A DNA stretch of 46,441 bases from Bodo saltans (lineage: Eukaryota > Euglenozoa > Kinetoplastea > Eubodonida > Bodonidae): assembly GCA_001460835.1 (NCBI GenBank), contig CYKH01002188.1:1-46441 (forward strand), given 5' to 3'. Below the pieces are notes generated by a model. It was given only the letters and a program-made list of their open reading frames with translations, had not been told where the DNA came from and searched no databases. This document shows, one piece after another, positions 29,901-39,028 of the stretch. The position numbers and the translations under genes were made by a program. The first letter of the stretch is position 1; every line of letters begins with the position of its first letter.

Positions 29901-32900
29901 CCGCTCATGCCAAGAATCACCGAGACAAGTCCATCATTAGTATTCCCCGCGCATTTATTGTCAGCCGAATGCTCTTGGCACTCACAACAATGGCCAGTTC
30001 TCATCACCCATTTGTACTGGAACAGCTCCGTGCGATTGAACGAGTCGTGACCTCCATCACATTGTCCTCCAGCTCGATCGCCCTCAAGCAGGACACGTCC
30101 ATGCTGGAGGACGCGATCATGTCGGGTCATCTTAGCATCACTGCGGAAACGCGGCAGTATGGCCTGATGAGGATGCCCATCCACCCTAGCACATTCGATG
30201 CTACGGGCAGAGGAGGTCTCAGCGGAAACACCACCGCAACCAGCGAGAAACAAGACGGCTATCAAGAGCACGGGTGGAACGCGCTTGCTCCTGGGTCGTT
30301 GGCTCTTGACACATCGAACAATCATGTCGTTCGTATTGTGTCTTACGGCGAAGGAGGAGGGGAGCTGTTCGTCACTCCCATCCTCACCCCCGAAGGGCCT
30401 GTCCTAATAGCACATCACAACGAACCTCAGTTCTCTGACTGCGTCACAACCAATTCAAAACATCTTATCCCGCTTTCGATGTGCGGCGCATGTGGGCTGC
30501 CGTTACCTACGCTTGACGCCGCATCGTCAACCAACATTTCTCCAACGAAAGTCACCGCGAGCCAACGAAGCAGGAGCTCATCGTTTAAGGGAGCTACGAG
30601 TGAAGAAGCAGCCGCGCCTCAAGATGCTCAGCTTTCAGCAACGTCAACATCATCATGCCCGATGAAGCATGCCATGCCCCGAGGACATCAAGGCCCTTCT
30701 CACTTGCTTGCGAACTATCTCAAGCAGCACTTTAACTCATTCATGGAGTTCAGTGATGCGTTGATATTTGCGAACGCACTGCTTTCGGGTGACATGCGTG
30801 TTGATGAAGTGGTACTGCGCTGTCAACAAGAAGAACGGCTCCACCTCCAACAGCAACAACAATCGGACCTAGCAGCCGGAGAGCATGCGGTGAACGCAAC
30901 AGGAGTGACTTCCAACATCGCAACACCGCGAGCTGTGGCGCTTGGAGCATCACAACCCGATGCTATTGTCGGCAGCGTCGTCACCATCGCACCAACTGCC
31001 TTGGACAGCGGGATCTACCAACCAATGGTTCCTCAGCGAGGCATCAGCTCCGTCAGTTCAGTCGCGTTTGCAACGTCTGGAATTGCACATTCGTCTTCTC
31101 CAGATGATATTCGAGTGCATCATGGCGCGTCCTCAACTTCATCCACCACAACGTGCTTCATTGATGTTCCACTTCATCTTTTGCTCGGAACCGGAGGTGG
31201 CTCATCTTCTTCTGCGGGAGTCGCCACCAACGGCGGCAAGGCGTCCTCCCGTTCTGCCACCGCATGTCACCTGCAACTGCCAAATATGCCATTGTTCCAG
31301 AGCGGAGGAGGAGCAGTCCCTAACCCCTCCTCGTCCTCTGCACCAACCATATCGGCTGCCCTTGAAGTGCTGTCCAACAGTAGATTGAGCTCAGCGGATC
31401 GGCATAGGCGGCATCACGGTTATCCATCCGCCAGTGTTGTAAACTCATCAATGTCGTCGTCCTCTAGCCCTCACAATGAGGATGATGGATGCATGACTGT
31501 CTTTTTTGTGTCAACTGCTCCAATGACCACTACCACGCCGGTTGACGAGTGGGTCATCGACTTTGGTATTATCAGCGTCAATCCACAAGAAGGAGAAGAA
31601 GCAAGCGAACAGCAACAAATCAACGATGTCTTCAGCTTAGACGCACTGAAGACTCACACGACTACTGCGTTTCATGTCTATCCTGACGGGCCATGTGCAA
31701 CGCCTCTCACAACGTCTCTACATAGAGGCCAACTGACGCAGCACGCGTTCATCCCGGCAACGTCAATCACTTCTCCGCTATCAGGCGGTCCATCGCTGCA
31801 CAGCGGGTTGGTTAGGAGAGAGTTATCGTCCGGCTTTCCAAAAATAGTGCCTCCAACAACCGATGTGTATTATTGCCGATTTTTCCTGTCTGTGTCTCGT
31901 CGGGCGTTTGTTATTCCCTCACCAACCGCTGTTGCACTTGCGACGCACCCCTGGCAGCTCTCGTCAGTATCTGTGCCGCCTTTACCAACACCCGCGCCGT
32001 CGAGCATTGCGATGATCCCCTCGAGGCGCATCGTTCCTCAATTCGGGGAGCCGATGTTCTCCTCTGCCATCGAAATCAATGCTGAGAAACTTCTTCGGGT
32101 AACAGTAGGCAATGAACAACGACAAGCAGAAAGAAACGAAGAAAAGCAGCAGGCGGCACTACAGCCCCAAGACCCTGTGTTCAATGTGGGCAAGCACCAC
32201 GCGGTTGAGTGCTGCACACTACTCCAACACTCTCGAATTCCACTTTCTGGAAGTTTTGTTGTCGTTGCACCAGCCCCGCGTGCACGAAGTATCGCGGCGA
32301 CGACGACACCCGCTGGTGTCACAGAGGAAACACGTCTGCCCAAACTACCACTGGTGGACGTCTTGCTGACGTTTATTGTCCAAAACAGCCAACTCAGTGA
32401 AAAGAAGAAGAGATATGGCCTCCCACATCACCAGGGCCGCATCGTGCCGATGGAAGAGCTCCAGCAACAACCCGTCACCACCACAACGAGCAGCAGCAGC
32501 AGCAGCAGCTCACCACCTCACAACTCTACCACCACGACGTTGCAACGCGTTTTGAAGAACGTCGTCGCGGGTACAATTCTGAGAGTTCACTACGATGGGC
32601 GCTTTGACGGGATCAGCATTTTTAGTGAATCCTACGGCAACCTCCTTGCCGTAATCCCCGTGCGAGAATTGTTCGCTAGCGCTGGTGGTCATCAAGTAGA
32701 TAGTGCACAAGAAGCTGTGATGTTCGCAAGCGCTTGTTGTGTCGACGAATCTCCAGCGATTTCATCTCAACCCGGTCAAGTGGCTTCGAATGATGCTGCG
32801 CCGTCGTCGCCATTGTCAATCGCTTTCGTGCCCTTCCGGCCTCCACAATCCACTGGTTCTGGTGTTGTTGTGTCTTCGGATAGCATTGGTGGTGGTGGTG

Positions 32901-35900
32901 GTGGTGGTGGTGGGGCTTCTCCCGACAATGCTGCTGGAGGGGGGGTAGGAGTTGACCCCCACCACCACCTTCTGACCACTTCCACTGCGATTCCCTTTCA
33001 GTCTGCTCACAGCATCGTTGCCGTTGCCAATCATCATAGCAAAGAGACGTACCGTGCGCAGTGGGAGAAGTTCGATCGAGCATGCGTTGCCATCTCGGAT
33101 CAAAATCAGCATATTGCATGCGCATTCGGAAAATCAGGTCAAATTGCACTCGGTCGCGAGCTTCCGCTTTCGGAACCCATCATTGGTTTTATGCTGACGC
33201 TGCAGCGCTCTGATGTGGATGACGGAGAGGCACTTGGTGGGGGCCACTATGCAGGTATCGCCGTTAGCACCTTTGACAATTACTCAGCACATTTTGAACA
33301 TGTTTGCAAGAGGACCAGCGAAATTTGGGCGGTTCAAGATGTGCAAGATCGAGATTCACAATCCACACAGCAGCGAGTCGTCACCAGAGCTCACGTGGAT
33401 GTTCCCAGCGAAGTGTACTACTCCAGCTCGGTTCTCACCTTTCTTCTTGACCGTGCTGAGGGGACGCTTTACATGGCGGTGGACCGGAATCCGGCAACTG
33501 TCGTGTACACAGGGATTCCCAGCAACGCAGCGCTGCGCCCGTTTGTGAGAATGGACAATCATTTGTGCTCTTGCAGCATTCGTGATGTGATGAATCCCAA
33601 CAAGGTGCGCCTCGCGCCTGGCTTGAGCTTGTCGAAGTCTATTGAGAAACAACAACAAACAAATTCGAATGAAAGTGTTCTGGGAGGAAACTTTGAAACC
33701 ACCACCGCCGCCGCAACAACGACGGCAGCAATGTCGTCAAGACAAAACCACGCTCTACTACAGTTCTGCAAAGAGCTCCGACATCCCCCTCTTGCAGTGC
33801 TATTGAGATATCCTTTGCATGAAGTGAGAACCTGTGTCCCAAAATTCGATGAAGCGCTTCGCTCTGCCAGCAGCGCGCAACAAACCAGCTGGAGCATGTT
33901 GTGGAGCCGTGGGGGTGCTGTGACATCTCGCTGGGAGCTCGAGTTGCTGCGACGCCTATTTTCTATCCTCGCCACCAACCATAATGACAACGACGACGAT
34001 GGTTGTTGTAGTGATGGTGATGACGTGTTGAGCAGCGCCGCCAGAACGGATGATGATGATGATGCACTGGTCGCTCTACCACAGGAGTCACAAACATCAA
34101 CGGCACTCACAATACCACTTCGACTGACGACATGCAACAGCAGCAGCTGCCCATCAACGTTAGACGTCACCGCCCCGCCCTCCCACGTGGCATTCGTTGA
34201 CGTCCCACCGACATTCGAAGTATTTCCGCTCGCCACGACAACAACAACACAACGGCGCAACCACAACGCCTGTGTCTTGTCGTCAGGAGCGAAAGCATCG
34301 GCAACTTCTTGGATACAACTGTTCCCTGCAGCAGTGTTTTCTGCGGGGGTTCTTCGAGACCACACGCTGCTTATTGCGGGTACACCGCTAGCAGCCCGGG
34401 ACGAAGGACTAGAGAAACAAGAGGCACATGGGACAACTTCCGAGTTGACTGTGGAACTTCCGCAAGGGCATGACGTCCCTGCATTTGCTGGGATCGTTCA
34501 GATAATAGATGTTCTCCCTTGTCGGATAGCTGCCGTGGCACCACAGGAGCCGCAGCCTACAACAAGTTCTTCTCGTTCCCCCAATGCATGGCCTGCGATT
34601 CCCGTTGGTGCAGCAATCATTGACGGTGCCTACCACTGCGATCTGCAGTACATCTTCGAGAACAAAATTCCACTCACCACAGAGCAACGCTTGACGATCA
34701 TCCTCTCCTTATGGTGTGCGGTGGAGCATTACCACTTAGCAGGAGCGATTCACGGGCATGTTCATCCCCGTAATGTTCTCGTAAGCATGCCATGGTTCAC
34801 CACAACATCAACCGCATTGAAACCGAACGGAAGCGTTTCATCAGCCCTCACCAACACATGTCGACTGTCGCCTGGAGGCGCGGCGTTCTACCTTCACGCG
34901 TCTCCTGAATGGATCACGACAGGGGAGCGGACCGCGGCAGTAGATTGCTTCGGATGTGGCATGATTGCGTATCGGTTGTGTGTGGCAGACTACAGCCCTC
35001 TAGTCAGCGAAGAAGTCACTCGTGCGATTGCAGATGAGGATGGCAGTTCACACCAAAGCATCGGCGACACGTACTTGTCGTTGCTGTCCTCCGTACTAAC
35101 ATCCTCGTCGTCTTCCTCCGCTGGTGGTCGCACCACCACCAATCGCCTACCATCAGAGCTCTCAAGCGACATGAAAGCATGTTTGGCTTCGAACCAGAGA
35201 TCGCGCGTTCACCTCATCCACAACAACCCGTCTGAGTCGATGACGATGACGCAAGACGATATAACAAAAACAGCGGACACTATTTGGCCTAACGAACTGG
35301 ATTCCATTGTGCAGTCCATTTCGCAGCTTCTTGCGTGGTCTTCCGCGGATCGCTGTGGCATGTCCGCTGCTCTCGCCGTGTCACAGTTGCTTGAAATTCC
35401 TGCGCTAAAGCCGAAAATATCATCGTCGTCATCGTCGCCCCCCACGAGTGTTCCTTCGGCCTTTTCTGCAGATGCGGCTGGTGCACCGCAAGGCTCACCT
35501 ACAGGAGTATCGGCACCTAGCACTTTCAGCGGCCCCACACCACCAGCAGCAGCACCCACAGGCTTCAACGTGCCAGCAAAAACACCACTTGCAGCGGCAT
35601 CAGCCAATGCATCGGCCACCACCACCACCACCTCCTCCCAGCAACTTGGCGCTGGCATGTCCCTCCAAACACTTAAAACAGGCAGAAACCTTCGAGGCGG
35701 GACAGGATCATACAATGGCATCATGTTTGACGTCATCGCCAAGCGCAACCAGGTCACCATCTTAAAACTATCTTTCTTCCCTGACACCAACAACACGACG
35801 ACTGTGCGCCTTTTCACACGGAAAGGATCGTTTATTGGATCGGAATTGACAAGCTCAGAGTGGACAAAAATCTTTCAGCGGTCGATGCGACTAAGCGATG

Positions 35901-38900
35901 GATCCGAAACCTTTATTGAAGATTTTCCTCCCATTGAAATTCCTGCAGGGCAGCGCATTGCGCTTTTCTTGCACACTGAGAATTCTAGTGGTGTTCTGTT
36001 CTACTCGGACAGTGACGGTGTGCAGGCCAGCTTTGGGGAAGTTCAAGAAGAGAACAACGATATTGGTATTAGTGTGGGCAAGAAGTCCGAGAATGCAACC
36101 CCATTCAGCAGCATCCAGCCGCAGCGTCGATTCTTGCGAGGCTCCATCAGCTACGCGTTGGTGAACCACCGGGATCAGCGGCGCAGTCCGTTGTACGCTG
36201 GACCACACAGCAACAGCACGACAGCTGCTGTATCGGGGGGTGGTTCGACGTCAGGTCGGAGAGTGTGCACGGTTTGTGCGCTCGACAACCCAGACACACA
36301 ACTCGAGGAGGGTGCTGTCGGCACGCTTACCGGATTCCGTCAAGGAAATTCAAGCGTTCTTGTTGACTTCGACGCATGCGAGGTCACCAACTCATCTGGT
36401 GTGAGAGTGGCACTACCTCCGCGCAGAATATGGGTCAACTCTGCGGCGATATCAGGGTTCCTTGGGGAGTGCGCGCATTTGTTTACCAAGTGTAGCCTCC
36501 TCCTCCTTGGTCAACCACCAAGGTCAATAGAAACGTCCCTCCACCACCTCCGCCCTGTTGTGAACTCTAGTTCTTCGTCATCTTCTGCCTTGCGTCTGCA
36601 CTACGTCAACGCTTCCAGTCCAACTTCCTCCTTTGGGACGTCCCGACCACTTTTGTGGACTGCAGCGATGATTCCACAGGTTGTTGTTGGCAACGGAGAG
36701 GTCGAACAACAACAGCAACAACAGCAACGCAACAATGGAGCAGCCTTTGTATCATCGCATGTCTTTGAGTTGCTGCCGCTGCAATCTGTGCTTTCCTCCC
36801 ACACCTGGAAGATGCGCCTTCGTCGAGACCATGAGGAAGGAGAGACACAACTAAGCGAACAACAACAACACGACGAAAGCGTTTCTGCTACTGTTGATCC
36901 GTCGCGTCCCGTCCATAATTCTTTTGTATTCATGTCCGAAACGCTTCGTCACGGAGGCTATGCCACCGTCCACTTAAAGTACCGAACAGAGGTCACGACA
37001 CGCCATGCTGCCCTCAACGCCCACAACCACGATTCGTCCACCTCAGCCAATGATGGTGGTGGTGGCGTGTCTCCTCCACAAATCAAACCTACAGAGCTTC
37101 AGGTTGGCGTTTGGGTCGATGGAAGCCTTTTTGCGGCGATGCCTTTTATTTCAATTCAAGAAGCGTTTTGGGAGCCTCCAAAGCTGACACCCAAGGAAGG
37201 AAGTCATCACAGCGCCACCGCAAACGCCACAAATGGTAACAACAACAGCAGCAGCAGATTGTTTGACGTGACACGAGAAGTGCTCTTGAAGTTGACAGTA
37301 GACGATGCGCGCCGCCAAGTTCTGCTTCACGTTCCCTCAGGCTCACCATCGCACGGAGGCAGTCGTGATTTCTTCGCCGATGGACTTGTGCTTTGTCAGA
37401 GCTTCCCATCGCTGCAAGATCCATCGCACGAAGTGCGAATCGTAGTGATGCAGAAGGATGCACCAGCCACCAGCGGCGTGGATACAACAACAACCGCTGA
37501 CGGAGCGCTACAGCCGCCGACGTCAAGTTGGAGAGTTCGCGGTCGCATGACAACACCAACCGCGATTCTTGCTGCTAGCAAGCTTCTCATGTGTTCGACG
37601 CCGAACACTCGTAACCGCGATACGGTGGCGCCCCACCACCTCGATGGTGGTGGAGTGTGTGTCCCGCACCCAGCGTCGCGTACCGCTCATTGGCGCATGC
37701 CATTATCCGTGTCGACGATATCGTCTGCAATCACACACAACTCCTCAGAGGTGTACTTTGACAACATGTTCCTGTCTTTGACATTCCGAACAGAACTATA
37801 CAAACGTCGCGCACGAGCACCACCGATGATGATGCCTGACGACGACGGCCTCATGGAATCAGCAGCAGTCAGTTACGTCTGGGAAGTGCGGCTATTGCTT
37901 GACGTTCACGCAAGACAAGGGCCCATGCCTACCTGCTACTCATCCTCCTCCGCGAGTACGGCACCAACAACAACAACAACACCTCCACGCAGTCGCAGTG
38001 TAGCGCTTCGAATGCAAGCGGTTCCTCCTTATCGCCGAACGCAGGAAGATGAGCAGGTTCCACCCAACAACGATGTTGAACAAGAAGTAGAAGAAGAATT
38101 TGGAACTCTCGTGATGCGCAAGGCAAACACATTCCACTCGCTCGATGTCCCACTCATTGAATCCAGCAATCAAAGCGTCCCGTGCACATTCTCCTGTACG
38201 ACCATTACCCTCGCGACAAGGATACTTGACCGTGCACTGCCCCCTGAAAGTTGCGAGGCAACGATAGGCGACGAGTCGCCGAGTGTCGTGAGCGACCTGG
38301 CAATTCGCTTGTTCCCAACGTCGTGGCTTGCCACCGTTGCAGTGGATCGCACGTTTGAGGAGCTCGAGAGGGGCTTCATTTCAGGTACTGCTGGTGGAAC
38401 AGCTCCGCTCATCATCGCCTCTCCTTCGTCCATCTCAGTGGTGGCACCGATGGAAGTTGTTCCTCTCACTTCCATTGGCTGCCTGTCGAAATCGCCATTC
38501 GTGGAGTCCATCAGCCGACCTCCTTTTACGATGATGCAATCGTTGGTTGGCGCCACCCCCGCGGGCAGTCTCCTCGCAGGAACCGGTGATGGAACCCTTC
38601 AACAAAACAGCAGTGGCAACAGTAACAACAATAGCAACAACAATGTGGTTGGTGTTGCTGTTGCGGCCGTCATCGGTGGTGGCATGTCATCGCCTTCGTC
38701 CTCGTCAGTTTTCCTAAGTGCTGCCGACACTGGCGGCCTTGCGCGGGTACATTTTGACCCCGTCATCGATGTTGGTTGTGTCACTGTCGTAGAACTGAAC
38801 CTGTTTGTCAAGGAGAGCCAGGATATCACTCTAGGCTTCATTCCACTCGACACCCCCAACAGCAACAACACATCATCCGCCTTTGATGCAGCAGCCCCTC

Positions 38901-39028
38901 GCTCATATTTTCAACATGTCCGCACGCGTCAGCGGGACTCCACCAATCAGCAGCAACCACAACAGCAGCAGCAGCAGCAGCAGCAAGGGACAGCGTCGGT
39001 GCTGGATATGGTGCAAAAAAAAAATTAG
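26807..39028 (+). CDS. giant HECT ligase, middle piece with YNGxMFD repeats and kinase-like region
   Basis: 4073 codons. The ATG at 26807 lies inside the second copy of the 95-bp duplication and overlaps the upstream stop (ATGA), so it is probably a by-product of the duplication. Visible parts: two YNGxMFD repeats (27629-28117 and 29342-29833); long Ser/His/Gln-rich linkers; a CGACG pair near nt 30484; a concanavalin/SPRY-like stretch (nt 33060-33590, containing GFMLTLQRS, YAGIAVSTF and LYMAVDRN); a kinase-like region (34620-35409); the third YNGxMFD repeat (35661-36162), with a CTVC pair just after it; and beta-rich sequence to the end. It ends in a 179-bp duplication where a 10-A run leads to TAG. 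Its protein continues in the next piece when the duplication is collapsed. Confidence 0.8.
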   Translation: MIRPMDATRVLCFHSCIDDSTEATGASHGTKLWCSAPMITKVGGCENNTASSSSSQPTTTSVPRLYPCISNGGAVVNPFECNRVTTLIRSPCGTMIALFVDGAFTMIAKLPQALVGKRLRFFTNTSVPATTVKFVAPLYGRSTLGTVEKVYSREHGIVRLWGVNGNHQKDHPSLHHLQQRVAVMRDNVRYCAPRATGREPPRTPVAVVSSSRTARRGCIITASQQSCVIQIPGERVHLEVPTSTVYATANEDVNSVTRPIFPAIAPPLTAQERTFEVGVTKFRTQNTASYNGMMFDCCTLGPIELRGLTCKTHASGTIRVDVFFKKESLNGHERDEASWTKVCHRSIELRSGECFPIDFAQSLLIGANETFALYINTAHNCGVGFYTEEDDCRGDVGTAIDTDGVVTVLMGRKSESSSNFADVPHAGRGFCGSLKYASISGGVMAYLDSPSTSSGTALHTVLALSAFSPPYNLAKWLDPMSFHHFRRGGSTSSHQHHGHAALRLDNSNTARQQSKQRSSNNNSSESTVASGSKPLVTSEGLLQLQSKWTRTSPCATLTFLVNVADSAAAGVANAHGIVYLTHLTVQGAMIEASRTKAPPSGTRQKHNAESSGERDVTISVLLRLYTLVKCNRPNSSSSSDDDDIASLAALAYGSSGSCSSGNQQQKDRLVALHHTALPLDGSVRDITIPISSSTFAGLMEGHWYQVIVSIDYSVDKVCAALPATAADAPSPGDGSEGNLDTFAPALLGEASLISNNAAAQDVPHHPMISNGYDDCLLLDACRATTRLKSQQSSLLSPRHTSANSSSFDAPVHVIGLVGELFLSARQKGDGSGGGGGAFGDALQPQEFTPGSQFSAQSTASYNGIMFDVKSRIDIELDEIYFIAQTTVPQCTVKLFWKEGSMEGCERTPLAWTELMSTTVNLVDMETFSVGRLGVTLKANVRYAFYVNTTSSCGVRFFSNSDGLTASVYEEYDTDGILSVFVGRKSEASNPFADIPVDPRAFRGRITYRVVAVTKRGGGGGGGAGHHSMSSSSAHAKNHRDKSIISIPRAFIVSRMLLALTTMASSHHPFVLEQLRAIERVVTSITLSSSSIALKQDTSMLEDAIMSGHLSITAETRQYGLMRMPIHPSTFDATGRGGLSGNTTATSEKQDGYQEHGWNALAPGSLALDTSNNHVVRIVSYGEGGGELFVTPILTPEGPVLIAHHNEPQFSDCVTTNSKHLIPLSMCGACGLPLPTLDAASSTNISPTKVTASQRSRSSSFKGATSEEAAAPQDAQLSATSTSSCPMKHAMPRGHQGPSHLLANYLKQHFNSFMEFSDALIFANALLSGDMRVDEVVLRCQQEERLHLQQQQQSDLAAGEHAVNATGVTSNIATPRAVALGASQPDAIVGSVVTIAPTALDSGIYQPMVPQRGISSVSSVAFATSGIAHSSSPDDIRVHHGASSTSSTTTCFIDVPLHLLLGTGGGSSSSAGVATNGGKASSRSATACHLQLPNMPLFQSGGGAVPNPSSSSAPTISAALEVLSNSRLSSADRHRRHHGYPSASVVNSSMSSSSSPHNEDDGCMTVFFVSTAPMTTTTPVDEWVIDFGIISVNPQEGEEASEQQQINDVFSLDALKTHTTTAFHVYPDGPCATPLTTSLHRGQLTQHAFIPATSITSPLSGGPSLHSGLVRRELSSGFPKIVPPTTDVYYCRFFLSVSRRAFVIPSPTAVALATHPWQLSSVSVPPLPTPAPSSIAMIPSRRIVPQFGEPMFSSAIEINAEKLLRVTVGNEQRQAERNEEKQQAALQPQDPVFNVGKHHAVECCTLLQHSRIPLSGSFVVVAPAPRARSIAATTTPAGVTEETRLPKLPLVDVLLTFIVQNSQLSEKKKRYGLPHHQGRIVPMEELQQQPVTTTTSSSSSSSSPPHNSTTTTLQRVLKNVVAGTILRVHYDGRFDGISIFSESYGNLLAVIPVRELFASAGGHQVDSAQEAVMFASACCVDESPAISSQPGQVASNDAAPSSPLSIAFVPFRPPQSTGSGVVVSSDSIGGGGGGGGGASPDNAAGGGVGVDPHHHLLTTSTAIPFQSAHSIVAVANHHSKETYRAQWEKFDRACVAISDQNQHIACAFGKSGQIALGRELPLSEPIIGFMLTLQRSDVDDGEALGGGHYAGIAVSTFDNYSAHFEHVCKRTSEIWAVQDVQDRDSQSTQQRVVTRAHVDVPSEVYYSSSVLTFLLDRAEGTLYMAVDRNPATVVYTGIPSNAALRPFVRMDNHLCSCSIRDVMNPNKVRLAPGLSLSKSIEKQQQTNSNESVLGGNFETTTAAATTTAAMSSRQNHALLQFCKELRHPPLAVLLRYPLHEVRTCVPKFDEALRSASSAQQTSWSMLWSRGGAVTSRWELELLRRLFSILATNHNDNDDDGCCSDGDDVLSSAARTDDDDDALVALPQESQTSTALTIPLRLTTCNSSSCPSTLDVTAPPSHVAFVDVPPTFEVFPLATTTTTQRRNHNACVLSSGAKASATSWIQLFPAAVFSAGVLRDHTLLIAGTPLAARDEGLEKQEAHGTTSELTVELPQGHDVPAFAGIVQIIDVLPCRIAAVAPQEPQPTTSSSRSPNAWPAIPVGAAIIDGAYHCDLQYIFENKIPLTTEQRLTIILSLWCAVEHYHLAGAIHGHVHPRNVLVSMPWFTTTSTALKPNGSVSSALTNTCRLSPGGAAFYLHASPEWITTGERTAAVDCFGCGMIAYRLCVADYSPLVSEEVTRAIADEDGSSHQSIGDTYLSLLSSVLTSSSSSSAGGRTTTNRLPSELSSDMKACLASNQRSRVHLIHNNPSESMTMTQDDITKTADTIWPNELDSIVQSISQLLAWSSADRCGMSAALAVSQLLEIPALKPKISSSSSSPPTSVPSAFSADAAGAPQGSPTGVSAPSTFSGPTPPAAAPTGFNVPAKTPLAAASANASATTTTTSSQQLGAGMSLQTLKTGRNLRGGTGSYNGIMFDVIAKRNQVTILKLSFFPDTNNTTTVRLFTRKGSFIGSELTSSEWTKIFQRSMRLSDGSETFIEDFPPIEIPAGQRIALFLHTENSSGVLFYSDSDGVQASFGEVQEENNDIGISVGKKSENATPFSSIQPQRRFLRGSISYALVNHRDQRRSPLYAGPHSNSTTAAVSGGGSTSGRRVCTVCALDNPDTQLEEGAVGTLTGFRQGNSSVLVDFDACEVTNSSGVRVALPPRRIWVNSAAISGFLGECAHLFTKCSLLLLGQPPRSIETSLHHLRPVVNSSSSSSSALRLHYVNASSPTSSFGTSRPLLWTAAMIPQVVVGNGEVEQQQQQQQRNNGAAFVSSHVFELLPLQSVLSSHTWKMRLRRDHEEGETQLSEQQQHDESVSATVDPSRPVHNSFVFMSETLRHGGYATVHLKYRTEVTTRHAALNAHNHDSSTSANDGGGGVSPPQIKPTELQVGVWVDGSLFAAMPFISIQEAFWEPPKLTPKEGSHHSATANATNGNNNSSSRLFDVTREVLLKLTVDDARRQVLLHVPSGSPSHGGSRDFFADGLVLCQSFPSLQDPSHEVRIVVMQKDAPATSGVDTTTTADGALQPPTSSWRVRGRMTTPTAILAASKLLMCSTPNTRNRDTVAPHHLDGGGVCVPHPASRTAHWRMPLSVSTISSAITHNSSEVYFDNMFLSLTFRTELYKRRARAPPMMMPDDDGLMESAAVSYVWEVRLLLDVHARQGPMPTCYSSSSASTAPTTTTTPPRSRSVALRMQAVPPYRRTQEDEQVPPNNDVEQEVEEEFGTLVMRKANTFHSLDVPLIESSNQSVPCTFSCTTITLATRILDRALPPESCEATIGDESPSVVSDLAIRLFPTSWLATVAVDRTFEELERGFISGTAGGTAPLIIASPSSISVVAPMEVVPLTSIGCLSKSPFVESISRPPFTMMQSLVGATPAGSLLAGTGDGTLQQNSSGNSNNNSNNNVVGVAVAAVIGGGMSSPSSSSVFLSAADTGGLARVHFDPVIDVGCVTVVELNLFVKESQDITLGFIPLDTPNSNNTSSAFDAAAPRSYFQHVRTRQRDSTNQQQPQQQQQQQQQGTASVLDMVQKKN
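27629..28117 (+). repeat. YNGxMFD beta-sandwich-like repeat, copy 1
   Basis: About 160 residues: TASYNGMMFDCCT, a strand-rich core (IRVDVFFKKESLNGHERD), ASWTKV, a NETFALYINTAHNCGVGF block, VLMGRKSES and a closing GFCGSLKYA. The same order recurs at 29342 and 35661. I cannot assign a named family. The alternating strands and closing G-x-I/L-x-Y suggest a jelly-roll binding domain. Confidence 0.7.
29342..29833 (+). repeat. YNGxMFD beta-sandwich-like repeat, copy 2
   Basis: Matches copy 1 block for block: TASYNGIMFDVKS, VKLFWKEGSMEGCER, LAWTEL, VRYAFYVNTTSSCGVRFF, VFVGRKSEA, NPFADI, FRGRITYRV. Copies 1 and 2 share a YDTDG or IDTDG turn and a Cys in the SSCGV or HNCGV block. Confidence 0.7.
34620..35409 (+). 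other. kinase-like region lacking the catalytic Asp
   Basis: About 265 residues resemble a protein-kinase C-lobe. A helix (LTIILSLWCAVEHYHLAG) leads to AIHGHVHPRNVLVS, aligned with the HxDxxPxN catalytic loop but with His where the catalytic Asp should be. HASPEWI (nt about 34895-34915) matches the APE motif, AVDCFGCGMIAYRL the D-x-W-S-x-G helix, and ADRCGMSAALAVSQLL the conserved Arg near the end. No DFG motif is seen, and the N-lobe upstream is not recognisable. The region is best read as a pseudokinase or scaffold. Family membership is inferred from motif order only. Confidence 0.6.
35661..36162 (+). repeat. YNGxMFD beta-sandwich-like repeat, copy 3
   Basis: GSYNGIMFDVIAK, VRLFTRKGSFIGSE, SEWTKI, an IPAGQRIALFLHTENSSGV block, FYSDSDGV, ISVGKKSEN, TPFSSI and FLRGSISYALV follow the same order as copies 1 and 2. 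A Cys pair (CTVC, near 36268) and a small beta segment follow directly. The third copy is separated from the second by about 1940 residues, including the kinase-like region. Confidence 0.7.

Noticed and set aside
27629-36162. Calling the YNGxMFD repeats PHR domains (as in MYCBP2)
   Set aside because: Tandem beta domains in a giant ubiquitin ligase suggest it, but the signature residues do not match the PHR pattern I know, and MYCBP2 has a RING-type rather than HECT C-terminus.
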